From Penelope pileata (Eukaryota; Chordata; Aves; Galliformes; Cracidae), in assembly GCA_013396635.1 (NCBI GenBank), contig WBMW01005081.1, positions 113,626 through 177,625 on the forward strand: 64,000 bases of DNA. Reading direction: 5' to 3'. Each line of letters starts with the position of its first letter. Position 1 is the first letter of the stretch. The translations under genes were made by a program, and so were the position numbers. Below, piece after piece: positions 27,560 through 38,007 of the stretch. The notes beneath the pieces were generated by a model, which saw only the letters and a program-made list of their open reading frames with translations, ran no database searches and had not been told where the DNA came from.

Positions 27560-27800
27560 CGTTTCTAAACTTCATCATAAATTTGAAGCCTAATTTGGAA
27601 TGAGATGATGTTAATTTATAGAAGTATCTTGTACCAGGTTATAATAAGCGGATCATTAAGCTGTCATGGTCCATCGTGTCTGTGGGACTTAGCAGAGACC
27701 TTTAATCAGCAGATTATTGACACTGCGTGGCAAACAGTCTGGTGTGTCAATAAAAGTTCATGACCTTAGGGAATGCTAATAAAAGTTCTTGATTTGGGTT
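27560..27800. promoter_or_regulatory. Candidate regulatory block with TAATC palindrome and 15-bp repeat
   Basis: An AT-rich block containing TAATCAGCAGATTA (27703-27716), two TAATC homeodomain-type cores in inverted order. Just downstream AATAAAAGTTC(A/T)TGA occurs twice (27749-27763 and 27778-27792) with a 29-bp period. That it is a regulatory element is inference from motif density; conservation was not tested. Confidence 0.3.
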
Positions 27801-29384
27801 ACTGCTCCTAAAAAAGAAAAAGGCTTATATATGTTTTTGCAGTTGTTTTTATTTTAAGGTCAGTGAAAGGTGAAGAAAACAGTGCCTTGTAGTTGAGTCC
27901 CAAAGCTTTTTATCAGCAACTGTAGAATTGTACTGCTGCCAATATTCAATTTTGCTAAGCATGCAACTGTTTCCATATGTTGTAATCCTCTTCTTGATGA
28001 TTTCATCTTCCAAAGTTATTTCAAGTGCCTTTGACATAAAAAGGATTTAAACGGTATGAGTGTAGTTTTAAGCATTTGTTTGTTTAATGCTAGTGAACCC
28101 TTACACTTCTTGTGCAGAGTACAGGCTCTGAACCAAAGTTGCATTTTAACTGTATGCATCTTTGTGTGTGTAAAACTGAATTGTTCATGCTTGGTCTTAG
28201 GTTTGTAAAAATAAAGAAAATAAAAATACTCATCTATAAATCAAAACAAAATGCATTTTGTTCATTTGCCATCTCTCAATCGAAGGGATGGCGGCATCTA
28301 AGTTGGAGAAAAATAGGACAGAAATAGGTTGGAATATGCAACCCAGAACTGAAGGGCGCACATGGATGCCCGTTGTGCAAATCCAAGGACCAGTGGCCAG
28401 TTACCACATCTCTCCTGCAATTTCAACAGCAGCATCTTGTCCTTAGGCAGTAGCCATCTTCTGTGTTTCATACCACAGTGGAAATTAATCCAAATGTTTG
28501 GAAACAGCAACTCTCAAAGTGATGAACCTACAGCCCTGGTCCTTGATGTCTGTAACTCACCATGGAAAGAGAACCAATAGAACCGATGGTGCTCATTTGT
28601 GTTAAATTCTCTACTCTAGAATTTGCAGAAAAAGAGATTAATCATTGGTGCAGGTTCATTTTTTCTGATGTTGTCTGTAGCTGTTGCATTGCCTGTGCTA
28701 CTCTTATTTTGAAGGAAAATATGTTTACAATTTCTTGGCCTAATCCCCAGTTAACTGGATTTAGTAGAAGGATAAAATTTTAATAATGAAAAGAGTTACA
28801 AATTAATGCCATTAAATAATGCTTTCGAATACTATGTAAAGCATTCTAAAAGTTAAATGGAACATGGGAATGCGAAACAGGTTTATTTTTAGTTCTGTTC
28901 TTCATTCAACCAAGCTTAAATCGATTAGAAACTGCGCTCCTTGTCTTTTCTTTCATGTCAATTTTACCAGAACCATAGCTGTAACTTTTTCATAAGAGGT
29001 CCTGTCAGATTTAATGATTTCAGCAATTGAATATGACAGTGATATATAGCGAAATGTATATATTAAGTGTTAGGTGTTACTTTTGGCAACTTTTAGGAAA
29101 AAGTACTACACCTTCGAAGTCTGTTACTGACCTCTAAAATATATTAGAAGATCAGATTACTGTAATCTGTTTATATTTATTTTTTGCTATAATGATCCAA
29201 TCTATTGCTCCTAATCCCTTTTTGTAGACACTCTATGGGATTAAAAAAAAAAATCCCATCCTATACAATTTCACTGAAATGTATGCTTTTTTTTTTTTTT
29301 AAAATTTGATCTAAAATGTACTCTATTTGCTCAGCAGTAGTTCAAAGTTGAAGAATTCTCCTTGCTAATTCATTAGACATTTCT

Positions 29385-29475
29385 TGAACCCTATTAATTA
29401 TTGCCCAGATGGCAGCCTTCCTTTTGCCAATGGAACTGAGCAATTGCTAGGCAATGTCACACAGCACGAATAAAC
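29385..29475. promoter_or_regulatory. Candidate regulatory block with RFX-like X-box
   Basis: ATTGCTAGGCAAT (29443-29455) resembles the palindromic RFX X-box, with a CCAAT core (TGCCAATGG) about 15 bp to its left, an arrangement like X/Y-box promoters and some ciliary or neural enhancers. Function is inference. Confidence 0.3.
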
Positions 29476-32096
29476 TCACTTCCACTGGCAGAGCTTGTTC
29501 AAAGAGTGGTCTCTGAGAAGCAGGTCAGGGATAATTTGTCGTGAGTAAAATGCTGGTGACTTTGAGCTGGTTCACATGCTTCTGGCAAAACTCTTGCTGC
29601 TGTGTAAGCAGAGAGGTGACAGAGGATATGAGGTTGCTTGTGTATAAACATTTTTTGACACTTCTTTGTAGATGGTGTTGGGTTTTAGGGTGAAAGAATC
29701 TTACTTTCATAAGAATTTTTTTGTGTGCAAAACATGCAGCAATAATCTTGTAAATTTAAAGGTATTTAAAATAGCTGTCTTTCTGCAATGTGAATAGTGC
29801 CAATTTATATAGAAGAATTTCCTCAGTGCCCACTTACAAAGGTGTGAGAGGGATAGACTACCAAGTTTAATAATGTGAGAGTTTGCAGTTTCTAATCTGC
29901 AAATTTAGGGTAAAAAAGTAGAAGCTGAAATTGTGGCATAACAAGGACACATTTTTAAAAAATTATATTATTTCTAATTTATAAAAAGGACTCCGAAAGG
30001 CATTGGGTGCTAATGTGGAGTACTGAAATGCACAGTCTCAGAAAACGAAGGGCACCCGAGTGTTGCTGTGGGGACTGGCAGATGTCCTGCAGGACATAAA
30101 GCAGGTCAGGCTGCTCTGGAGCAGCAGCCTAGGTGCCTGCGTGTTGGCAGTCCTGCCGCAGGTATGGAAAGAGCGAAGCACATCATTTCCTGAGGAACAA
30201 GGCCAAGCTCACGGTCTGTTACAAGTCTCTCACTGACCGCAGACCACCTCTTCAGCTTTTACAAACATGTTGTTTCCATTTTTTGTGACAAATCTTCATT
30301 TGCATAGAAATTACAGGGTGGTATGTTAACTTTCATTATGAAATATCTCGCTGGTGAGAATTTACCTGGGTGCTTGTCCTGCAGCTTACCGTGCTGCCTG
30401 TAGTGAGGCCGTGCTAAGAATAGCAGTTGTTTACTGTAATTCCAAGGGGACTTCTTCAGATGGGCAATTTTCGAGTTCACTGAGCATTGGAAAACAAACC
30501 ACTTAGAGTTTAACTACAGTATAAATATTAGAAAGGAGTCAGACCTACAAAAACTCACTCTACAGAAAAGAAAGGAAAAACAGAAAGGAAGGAGAAATGG
30601 AGGTCTGAGGTGGGGGGATTTTTTTTAATAGTTCTCAATTATATTTTCTTTTAAAGCCACAAAAAATATTCTGACCAATATGAAAAATCTTATTATGACA
30701 AAAATGTGCCAAAGCCTTTTCTGGTTTTTGGATTTACTAAATTGTATGTTAACTTACAAGACTGCATAGGAGAGGAGAACTATTGTACCAAGTTTTAAGT
30801 GTGTGAGTGGTGAGTGTGTACACATATATCCATATGTGACAGTTCTGTCACCTGCATAATTGCATTGTGTGACCCTGGAATAGTGGAACAGCTGGATGCT
30901 CAGAAAGTCCTTGGTGACAGGATTTGGAAGAGTGAATTAAGTAGAAAGTATATCCCTGAGCTTAAGCTGAGCTCTTAATTGTATTGCTTCTGTCAGGTGA
31001 GATTGACCCACGGAGTAGCTCTCATGCTATTTTGGCACAAACTTCCAGCATTTTCAGTCCTGGCTTACGGAAAGACTGCATAGCAACACGGTGAAGTAGT
31101 CAAAAAATACATCTCCTTTACTGTTTGCTCCAGTGTGTAGAGCAAGGTATCTGAGAGCTTAGGGCCTTTGGTTTTTCCCCTGCAGTTACTGCTAAGGCAG
31201 AATTACGAAGAGAGCACCAGGGTCCGTGCTTGTGTGTGTGTTAAATTGATCGGTGAAGTTGTGCTGAGAGAGAAATCAAGGTATTTAATAAGGAAATATA
31301 TTATTTTGACTCAAACTGAATCATTGTTTCACATTTCCTGGAAGTCAAGAACTGAGGTTGTCCTTGAACTGGTGAAAGAAACAGTCCTTGTACACAATGC
31401 CTTCTTTCCTCCAGGAGAAGTGTGTTCTGTAAGATGCCTTACTTTAGCAAGGAGGTAACCATTTGGCGTGAGTGAGGCTGATGCAGTCTGTGAAAGAATG
31501 CAGAAGTACAGGTTGCTGTTCTGGGGGGTAAAACCCTTTAAGCCACAAAACTGATTGCTTGTGGTTTAAGGTGACAAAGCAGAAGATCTGGGAAGGATGG
31601 TAAATATTCTGATGAAAATCTGACTTTCAGAAGAAAACATTTTTAAAGAGGAAATGCAGCAGGTGGCTTTGAATACAGTGGTACTATTTTTAGCGTACTG
31701 GATGGCCTGTGAATAAAGAAAGCTTGCTGGTTTAGTGTTATGTGTTTGTTTCCACTTCTCAGTTTAGCTACGTTTGCGTTAATAAATCGGTTCGTTTAAG
31801 CTGCGTACTGTGGACATTAGCAATAATGATGGGGGGAGGGTTTTCTAGAGTTTCCAGTAGCTCTCAGCTGCCATTAAAGTCAAGAGGGAGAACCTGGAGA
31901 ATTATGCCAGCATTTAATATGTTTGTACATCCTGATCAGTCTATGTGCTTTGTCTGGAGAACTAATGATTCCAAATTTCTGCCTTGTTTTTTCCCACCAT
32001 ATAAAAAATATTTTTTTCAAACATCTTATATACACATACCTCTAGATTGCTGATGGATGCAGTGCCTTATGGGAACAGACAGTTGGCTTAGCCAGC

Positions 32097-32382
32097 CGCC
32101 AAACCCAATCTCTTTTAGTCGCTGGAAGCGTTGCAGAGTGTGGGCTTTCTCCTGCTGCTGCTTTCACAGCTCCAGCCTCCGCATGGCTTCGCGCCTGGTC
32201 GTGAGCTCTTTGTTTGTGCACATACGTGGTGGCGGCGGGGGAGAGGGCAGGAGCTCGCTCAACAAAGTGGGGCTGTAAGTTCCTCTGGCGCATCCTCGGA
32301 GATGCGCGTCTTGTCGGGAGGTGTGTAGGAGAGGCAGGAGTAGGAGCGCCGAACGAGGCAGCGATAGACTACACTGACAGCG
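32097..32382. promoter_or_regulatory. CpG-rich patch, possible internal promoter or enhancer
   Basis: By hand count, 21 CpG dinucleotides in 286 bp and about 59% G+C over 32101-32400, in an intron that is otherwise strongly CpG-depleted; observed/expected CpG is roughly 0.8. It includes a CCAAT box (ACCCAATC, 32103-32110), a GGCGGCGGGGG block (32231-32241) and a fair splice donor GGGGCT|GTAAGT with GT at 32275. A TATA-like stretch lies ~90 bp upstream (around 31999). An upstream exon ending at 32274 would not add an in-frame ATG to exon 2: the ATG at 32183 runs in the wrong phase, and the phase-0 frame has no ATG. It would therefore be a noncoding first exon, an unrelated transcript, or an enhancer. 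Confidence 0.45.
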
Positions 32383-34042
32383 TAGACAGCCATGCAATGG
32401 ATGTGTTGTCCTTCATTGTCATATAAGCATCAGATATATTGACTACAATGGTGGGCCAGTGAAATAACCCTCTTCCTTAATTTGGGACATATCGCTTACA
32501 CACATACGCAGCTTTTTGTTCTGCTCTGGCTGAGGCAAGAGGTGGTGGCACTAATTATTGTATTAGCTAAAGGCATGATGATTGGTGGCATCTCTGTCCT
32601 CACACATGCTGTTCCCCCATCTCTCACTTTCTCATGCCCTGAGGGTGACTGCTGGAGAATGTAATAGCTTGGTGCTATTCTATGATTACTTGGTACTATT
32701 GCTATTCAGATTATGCTAATCCGGTGCATCGGGGTAGAGGATCTGACACGCCACCCTGCAGTTGCTTGTTCCCTGCCTACTTGGCAGTGACCAAAATCCA
32801 AGCTGAGGTCACACGAGTGCCACCAGAAGAGCAGGTCAGTGCCAGGGCCGCAGTTACTTTACACTGGGTCCCTTTCATGATGCTGCCTGAATAGGGATCA
32901 GTGCTTTACCAAGCGTCTTGGAATTATCTGTGATTTTTATAGAGATGTGGCACACACCGAGGAACGCTACCTGAAGCTGGAAGCACTGTTGGGGTGGGAG
33001 GAAAGGGCTGACAACAGATGTGTGAATGGATGCTCAAATTAAAGAGCACCCGGGAGAGTGCCTTTGTGTCTGGGGCACAGCAGTGATGGGTCTAACCCTA
33101 GAAAACCCTACACCTGCTGTTTGTGTCAAACAAGCCAGGTGAGCACCCAGTGTGGATGAGTCAGATTCAGACTGGGTATAGCCCGAATGGGAGGTCAAAT
33201 ACTAAATGGAGAAGAAAGCGAACATCAGGAATGCTGGGATTAGAGAAATAAGGGAGACCTAAGTGTAAGTCACAGGAGGGGCTGTTGGAAACATGCTGCC
33301 TAATTTTAAAAACAAACAAACAAAACACTGGCACTCCAGTGAGGCGGGAGCGTTACCCTGTGTGCTTTTGTGTGTTGGCTCACTGGCATGCCTTGTCTTC
33401 TTAGCATTGCTTAGTTTAAATTATAGTTAATGAACCTGAGGTTTTATGTGAGCAGATCCAGTCACATCCTAAGCATTATGGGCCTGTGTCCAAAAACCTG
33501 GAGAGCCATGTTTCACTGCTAAGTACTGGTGGGGCGCAGCGGGGTCTCATACAGTGCGATGACTGAGTGTTGGGCTCCAGCTGTGCCGAGTTGATGTGAC
33601 ACTTGGAAGAACAGCCTGAAAGAACAGTTTGGGGGGCTGCAGCTGTACTGAACATTTGTAGTGCTGCTGGCCACTTCAAACCTTTGTGGAAGTAGGGGAT
33701 TGAGGGAAACTTGTAGAAAGCAATTATTTTTTTTCTGAAAATGCTTTTTAAAATGTCATAAAGTCTTGTTTTGCCTTTTTTTACATCCTATCACCTTGCT
33801 GGCTTGCAGACGGTTGCATGTAATTCTAAGGCTGTTTTCTGTCATCTTTCCAGAGAATAAGTTTTCAGCTTGCAGCAGATATTCTTATCCCTAAAATATA
33901 TAATACTGTGTTTGGATTGTTACGTTCCATTCCATCTGTACGTCCCATATGTTGAGCCCTCCACAGTTTGTTCGGGGTCACCTTTCTTCACTATGTGAGG
34001 AGAAGGACATGAGGTATTGGCGAGGGATTCTTGCTGATAGCT

Positions 34043-34077
34043 CCACAGTTGTGGTGACAGGTTGTCACCAACTGGGG
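34043..34077. repeat. Imperfect hairpin, 12-bp stem
   Basis: CAGTTG-(TG)-GTGACA pairs with TGTCAC-CAACTG across a GGT loop; the 2-nt TG bulge is on the left arm, and two further C-G pairs follow after one mismatch. Too short for a typical pre-miRNA. Confidence 0.65.
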
Positions 34078-37000
34078 ATTGCTGAAGACCTTTCCTCTCA
34101 CTCTTTCTCCCTGTAGCCCAACACAGATGAATTGCAATGTTTGTGCCGCAGGGTAGGACCAGACTTGAAGGTCTCTTCCTGTCCCCTGATGTTTCAGTTC
34201 AAGTGAAGAATTATCTAAAAATATATTTTAAAAAAAAGAAAGACAAAGGAAAATAATTTACTCTCTAAAAGGCTCCTTACGTATTTAGTGGATAAACTAG
34301 GACACAGATGAAGAGGGAAGTGTCCTCCTCCTAAGTGCTCTGAAATGCAACAGAAAGCAAGCAGACCATTCGGGATTTTTGTGGATGTGTCAGTCATGAC
34401 AGAAATTCAGCTCTCTTGTGTAGAGATCAATAGATAAAATGATTGAGAAACTGCTCTTTTTTTTTTTTTTCTCAATTGAATTTTTGTTGTTTGCATGCAC
34501 TTCTTGAGAGTTTGGAAGTGGCCCTCAAATATACTTGCTCTTAAACAAAAGCAGGGCTTTCAGTGAAACTGAAATCATTCCCTTTGGGTAAGACTTAAGT
34601 AATGTTTTTCCAGATAAGGAAAAACTTCAGTAATGTTTGTAAAATACCAAGCTGTCTTTTCCGTGTAGCATTAGGCCTGTGCTATGGTGTTGCAAAGTGT
34701 TTATTTTCTCTGCTATCTTGGATTCAAATTGCAGTGCAGGCAGGGAGGTGCTGAACTTTGGTTTAGCAGATGAGTGCTGCACACGTTCTCCTTCACATCT
34801 GTGCTCTGGTTTTTATGCCAGCTCTCCTGGAGTACCTTCTTCACATCGATGTTTTTAACTGGAATTATTTGTCTCTGCTGAACAGCTGAGATGCATCACC
34901 TTTGCTACATAAATGTACCACTGGAATAAACTGTTATTTGTAGTGTGGAGTTACTCCATAAGAAAATGGACTCTCAAGCAATGTTGAGAAAAATGCTTTT
35001 TTTCTTTTTTCTTTTTTTTTTTGGTGTGTGCATCTGCTTCCATCGTGGGTTTCTCATAGCACGTGTTGCTTCATCTCCTTCTAGCTTTGACTTGAATATT
35101 AGGGACGAGAAGCCTGCTGTCGGGGTGGTCAGGAGGCCTTCAGAACCCCTCGGTCTGACAGGGGTCTTCTGTTTTATTCCGTTGGTACCCTAGTGCATAG
35201 CTATTGTGCAGTATGCCCAAAGCAGCATTGCTCAGTGAGTTCCCTTGAGGCTCTTACGGGCAGAGTTCTCCATAGCCAGGTTATCTGTGAACCCATTGAG
35301 CTAAAAATAGCGGCTTTTGCCTGGATGGCTTACCTTGGGAGTACGTGGATTGCAGAGGTCCCACCTGGGATCCTGCATGGGGCAGATGGCTCATGGAAAA
35401 CAGATCTGCTGTGGCACCCAAAGACTGAAAACTAAACGCTTTTTCTTCTCTTTTATAACAACATGCAACTGTGCTTTCGTATACCGTTTGCCTGGAAATC
35501 CTTCTGGGCTGAGTAGGAAGTAAGAAAATAGTAAGAAAATACATTTCCTGTGTAAGGAGGAATTGCGCTCTATCACTAAATTAAAACAATGGGTGAATGC
35601 AGAAAGCTGAACCAAATCGAGTTCTCTGTGTGATTTTTTTTTTTTTATGTGGAACCCTGCATGGAAACTAAAGTATGACATGAGGACTATATTTTTAAGT
35701 GTTTCTCTAGTGTTCCCAAGGTTATCTGAGAAATGATCTTGTGGTACTGCCCTCTTCAGAGGTGACTATGCAGGTAAAGCTGGAATCGTACAAGCAGCAG
35801 CTTTGCTTTCACAGGTAAGGGTGAAAGAGAGATTGTCTGGTGGGCACTCTTACAAGCACTCTTGTATGTCATCTTTGCAAAACCAGCACACCTTCTTGAT
35901 CTTGGAAGAGAGGTAGGGAAGGGCTGACTGACTGCAAGAGCACAGTTCTGCAGCAGGAGAGTCTTAGGCAGGCAGCGTCATTTCCTTTTTATAGCTTTTC
36001 TCTTAGCGAGCCATCTGTGTGTACTACAGCTACATTTCCACATCCCTCAAGGAGAATTTGTAATGCTTTCTTTTCCTGATAGGTGTCAGCAGGAGGAATT
36101 GGCTATTAGCGCTTGTGCAAGCTGGAAAATTTTACAGTAAGCAAAGGTAATGCAATCATCAGGAATTTAGGGTTTATAGAAATAGTGTAGTTCAAAGTGG
36201 GAATAAAATCAGGAATACAAGTTTGTACTTAATATATGATCTGTTTATATGACCTAGATGATAATGCTCATGCTGTTGGTAGAGCTGGTGTTTTATGAGA
36301 AGAGGCTCTATCAGAATGAGCTGGAAATCTTACAATATAGTTCTGTTTCTTCAGTGAATTTATTCTTAAAACAAGCTTAGTGCCCTCAAATTAAGTGGCA
36401 GTGATAGCGTTGTGTAATCTCCAAAACAAGTCCAGCACAGGTGTCAGAGCAAATCCCGCCCAGATTAATGCCATATTACATTCAGCAACAGCTGCTGGAA
36501 GGGGCACCTTTACAAAAGTGAAGAGCATTTTCCCTACATGTGTAGTCCAGCCCCCCACTTTTCTGCTGGGAGCAGCAGATGATGGGGTACTTTTGATGCT
36601 GTCTGCAACCTAGACAAAGGGTCAGCAGTCTGTTTCATGTAAGCAAGCAGCTGTTCTATAGCTGCTTTTGTTCACTGCCAAACCGTGGAACTTTTACCTA
36701 GGAATAAAACTTTCAGGTAAACAGTGTTGTTGACCATTTGTTGTTCTCCACTGCTTCTATTTGAAAAGAAATTGAAATCACAGCCCTGTTTGCTGTGCCC
36801 CCGCCAAGTAATATTATGGAAGAAATGACAAATTGATGTTTACTTCTGTACATTTTACTTTAGCTGGAAATTAGAAAGCTATCTTGCAGTATAGAAGTAC
36901 CCTATAAAACACTCTTTTATTTTGGCATAAAGTAAATATCCGAGTTAATTTGGTGGATAACCTTGGGTAGTATGCATCGAGGGTGCGTATGGTAGCTCCT

Positions 37001-37962
37001 AGATGTAGTAAGACGCAGTGTCCTCCAAGAGAAAACGCTGGGTTGAATTACGTTATTGTCTGCAGCAGAACTTGCCAGAGCTCTGGTCCGCAGACCATCT
37101 GGTGCCTCGGAAAGCTGCACTGAGAGGCCCACAGAACCACGCTTAATATTTAATCTGAACTTTTTAGTTCTGGGCAGTTATGGCATCATACAGGGGAAAT
37201 GTGGAGGGGTGGCGGTGGCTAAAAACACCACCAGCCAGCGTTTCTCTCTATTGCAAGGGCTACAATGTGCAAAATGAAAAATAACTTTACAGACCCTTGT
37301 GTATGTGGCTGGCTGATAGTAATTGTGTATGGATACTGGAAATAACTTCGGTACCTGGCTACCTAGTGCTTTGGCTTTGTTTCTTTTCCCCCATCTCTCT
37401 GAAAAACAGAGGGACATATGGGCATGCACACACACAGCTGGTTCAGCTTTTGAGGTTATGCTTTTGTGTTGTCATAGTAATACCAGTCCCTGCACACCTG
37501 GCTGCATCTTTGGCAAGTGAATGGTTGCTGTGCCATTAAATAACTCGATAAGCTTACCACAGCCCCTTCTGCATCCCCTTCTTCCCTCCTGCAAGAGGGT
37601 ACTATGGTAGCAGTTTCTTTGTAATGGCTTTGAGCATCTTTCTGAGTGGGGACTCCTGAAAAAGAGCATTCTGTGAGGGTAAGAGGCAGTAAAGCTACTG
37701 CAGACTTTGCTGGAAGAAGCTCCACGTGTTTGCAGGCTGGCTGTATGTTTACTCGGTGTGCGCTGCGTTTTCTGTGCTGTTTCTTCTCCAAGTACCCCAA
37801 GAGCCAGGTTAAACTGTTTGGCCCAAGTTCACCTGTTAAGCTGGGGATGTTCACTTAGTGTGCCTGTCTGTCTGCACTGGTCCAGGGTTTTTGCGCCTTC
37901 TTCACTCTCCACTCGTGTTTGCTTCCTGTTAGTAAGTGGATCTGGGTGCAGCCCCTTGCAGT

Positions 37963-38007
37963 GGGCTGGGGTGTGGGAATGCAGCTGCTGGGGCAGCGGG
38001 CTCGGGG
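37963..38007 (+). other. G-run cluster, possible G-quadruplex
   Basis: Six runs of three or four G at 37963, 37968, 37975, 37990, 37998 and 38004. One inter-run gap is 12 nt, the others are 2-4 nt, so any quadruplex would have one long loop. Confidence 0.45.

Larger units (their letters stand above)
24526..32096. other. Intronic sequence without recognisable gene
   Basis: Contains a 17-T run (25541-25557), two CACGTG E-boxes (26505-26510 and 27455-27460), AT-rich blocks that look like candidate conserved noncoding DNA (about 27560-27800 and 29385-29475), and no supported coding frame. Confidence 0.7.

Noticed and set aside
32057..32278. Possible coding alternative first exon of TSPAN5 in the CpG-rich patch
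   Set aside because: The ATG-containing frame reaches the donor at 32274 in the wrong phase for exon 2 and would hit a stop at once; the phase-0 frame has no ATG. A noncoding first exon remains possible.
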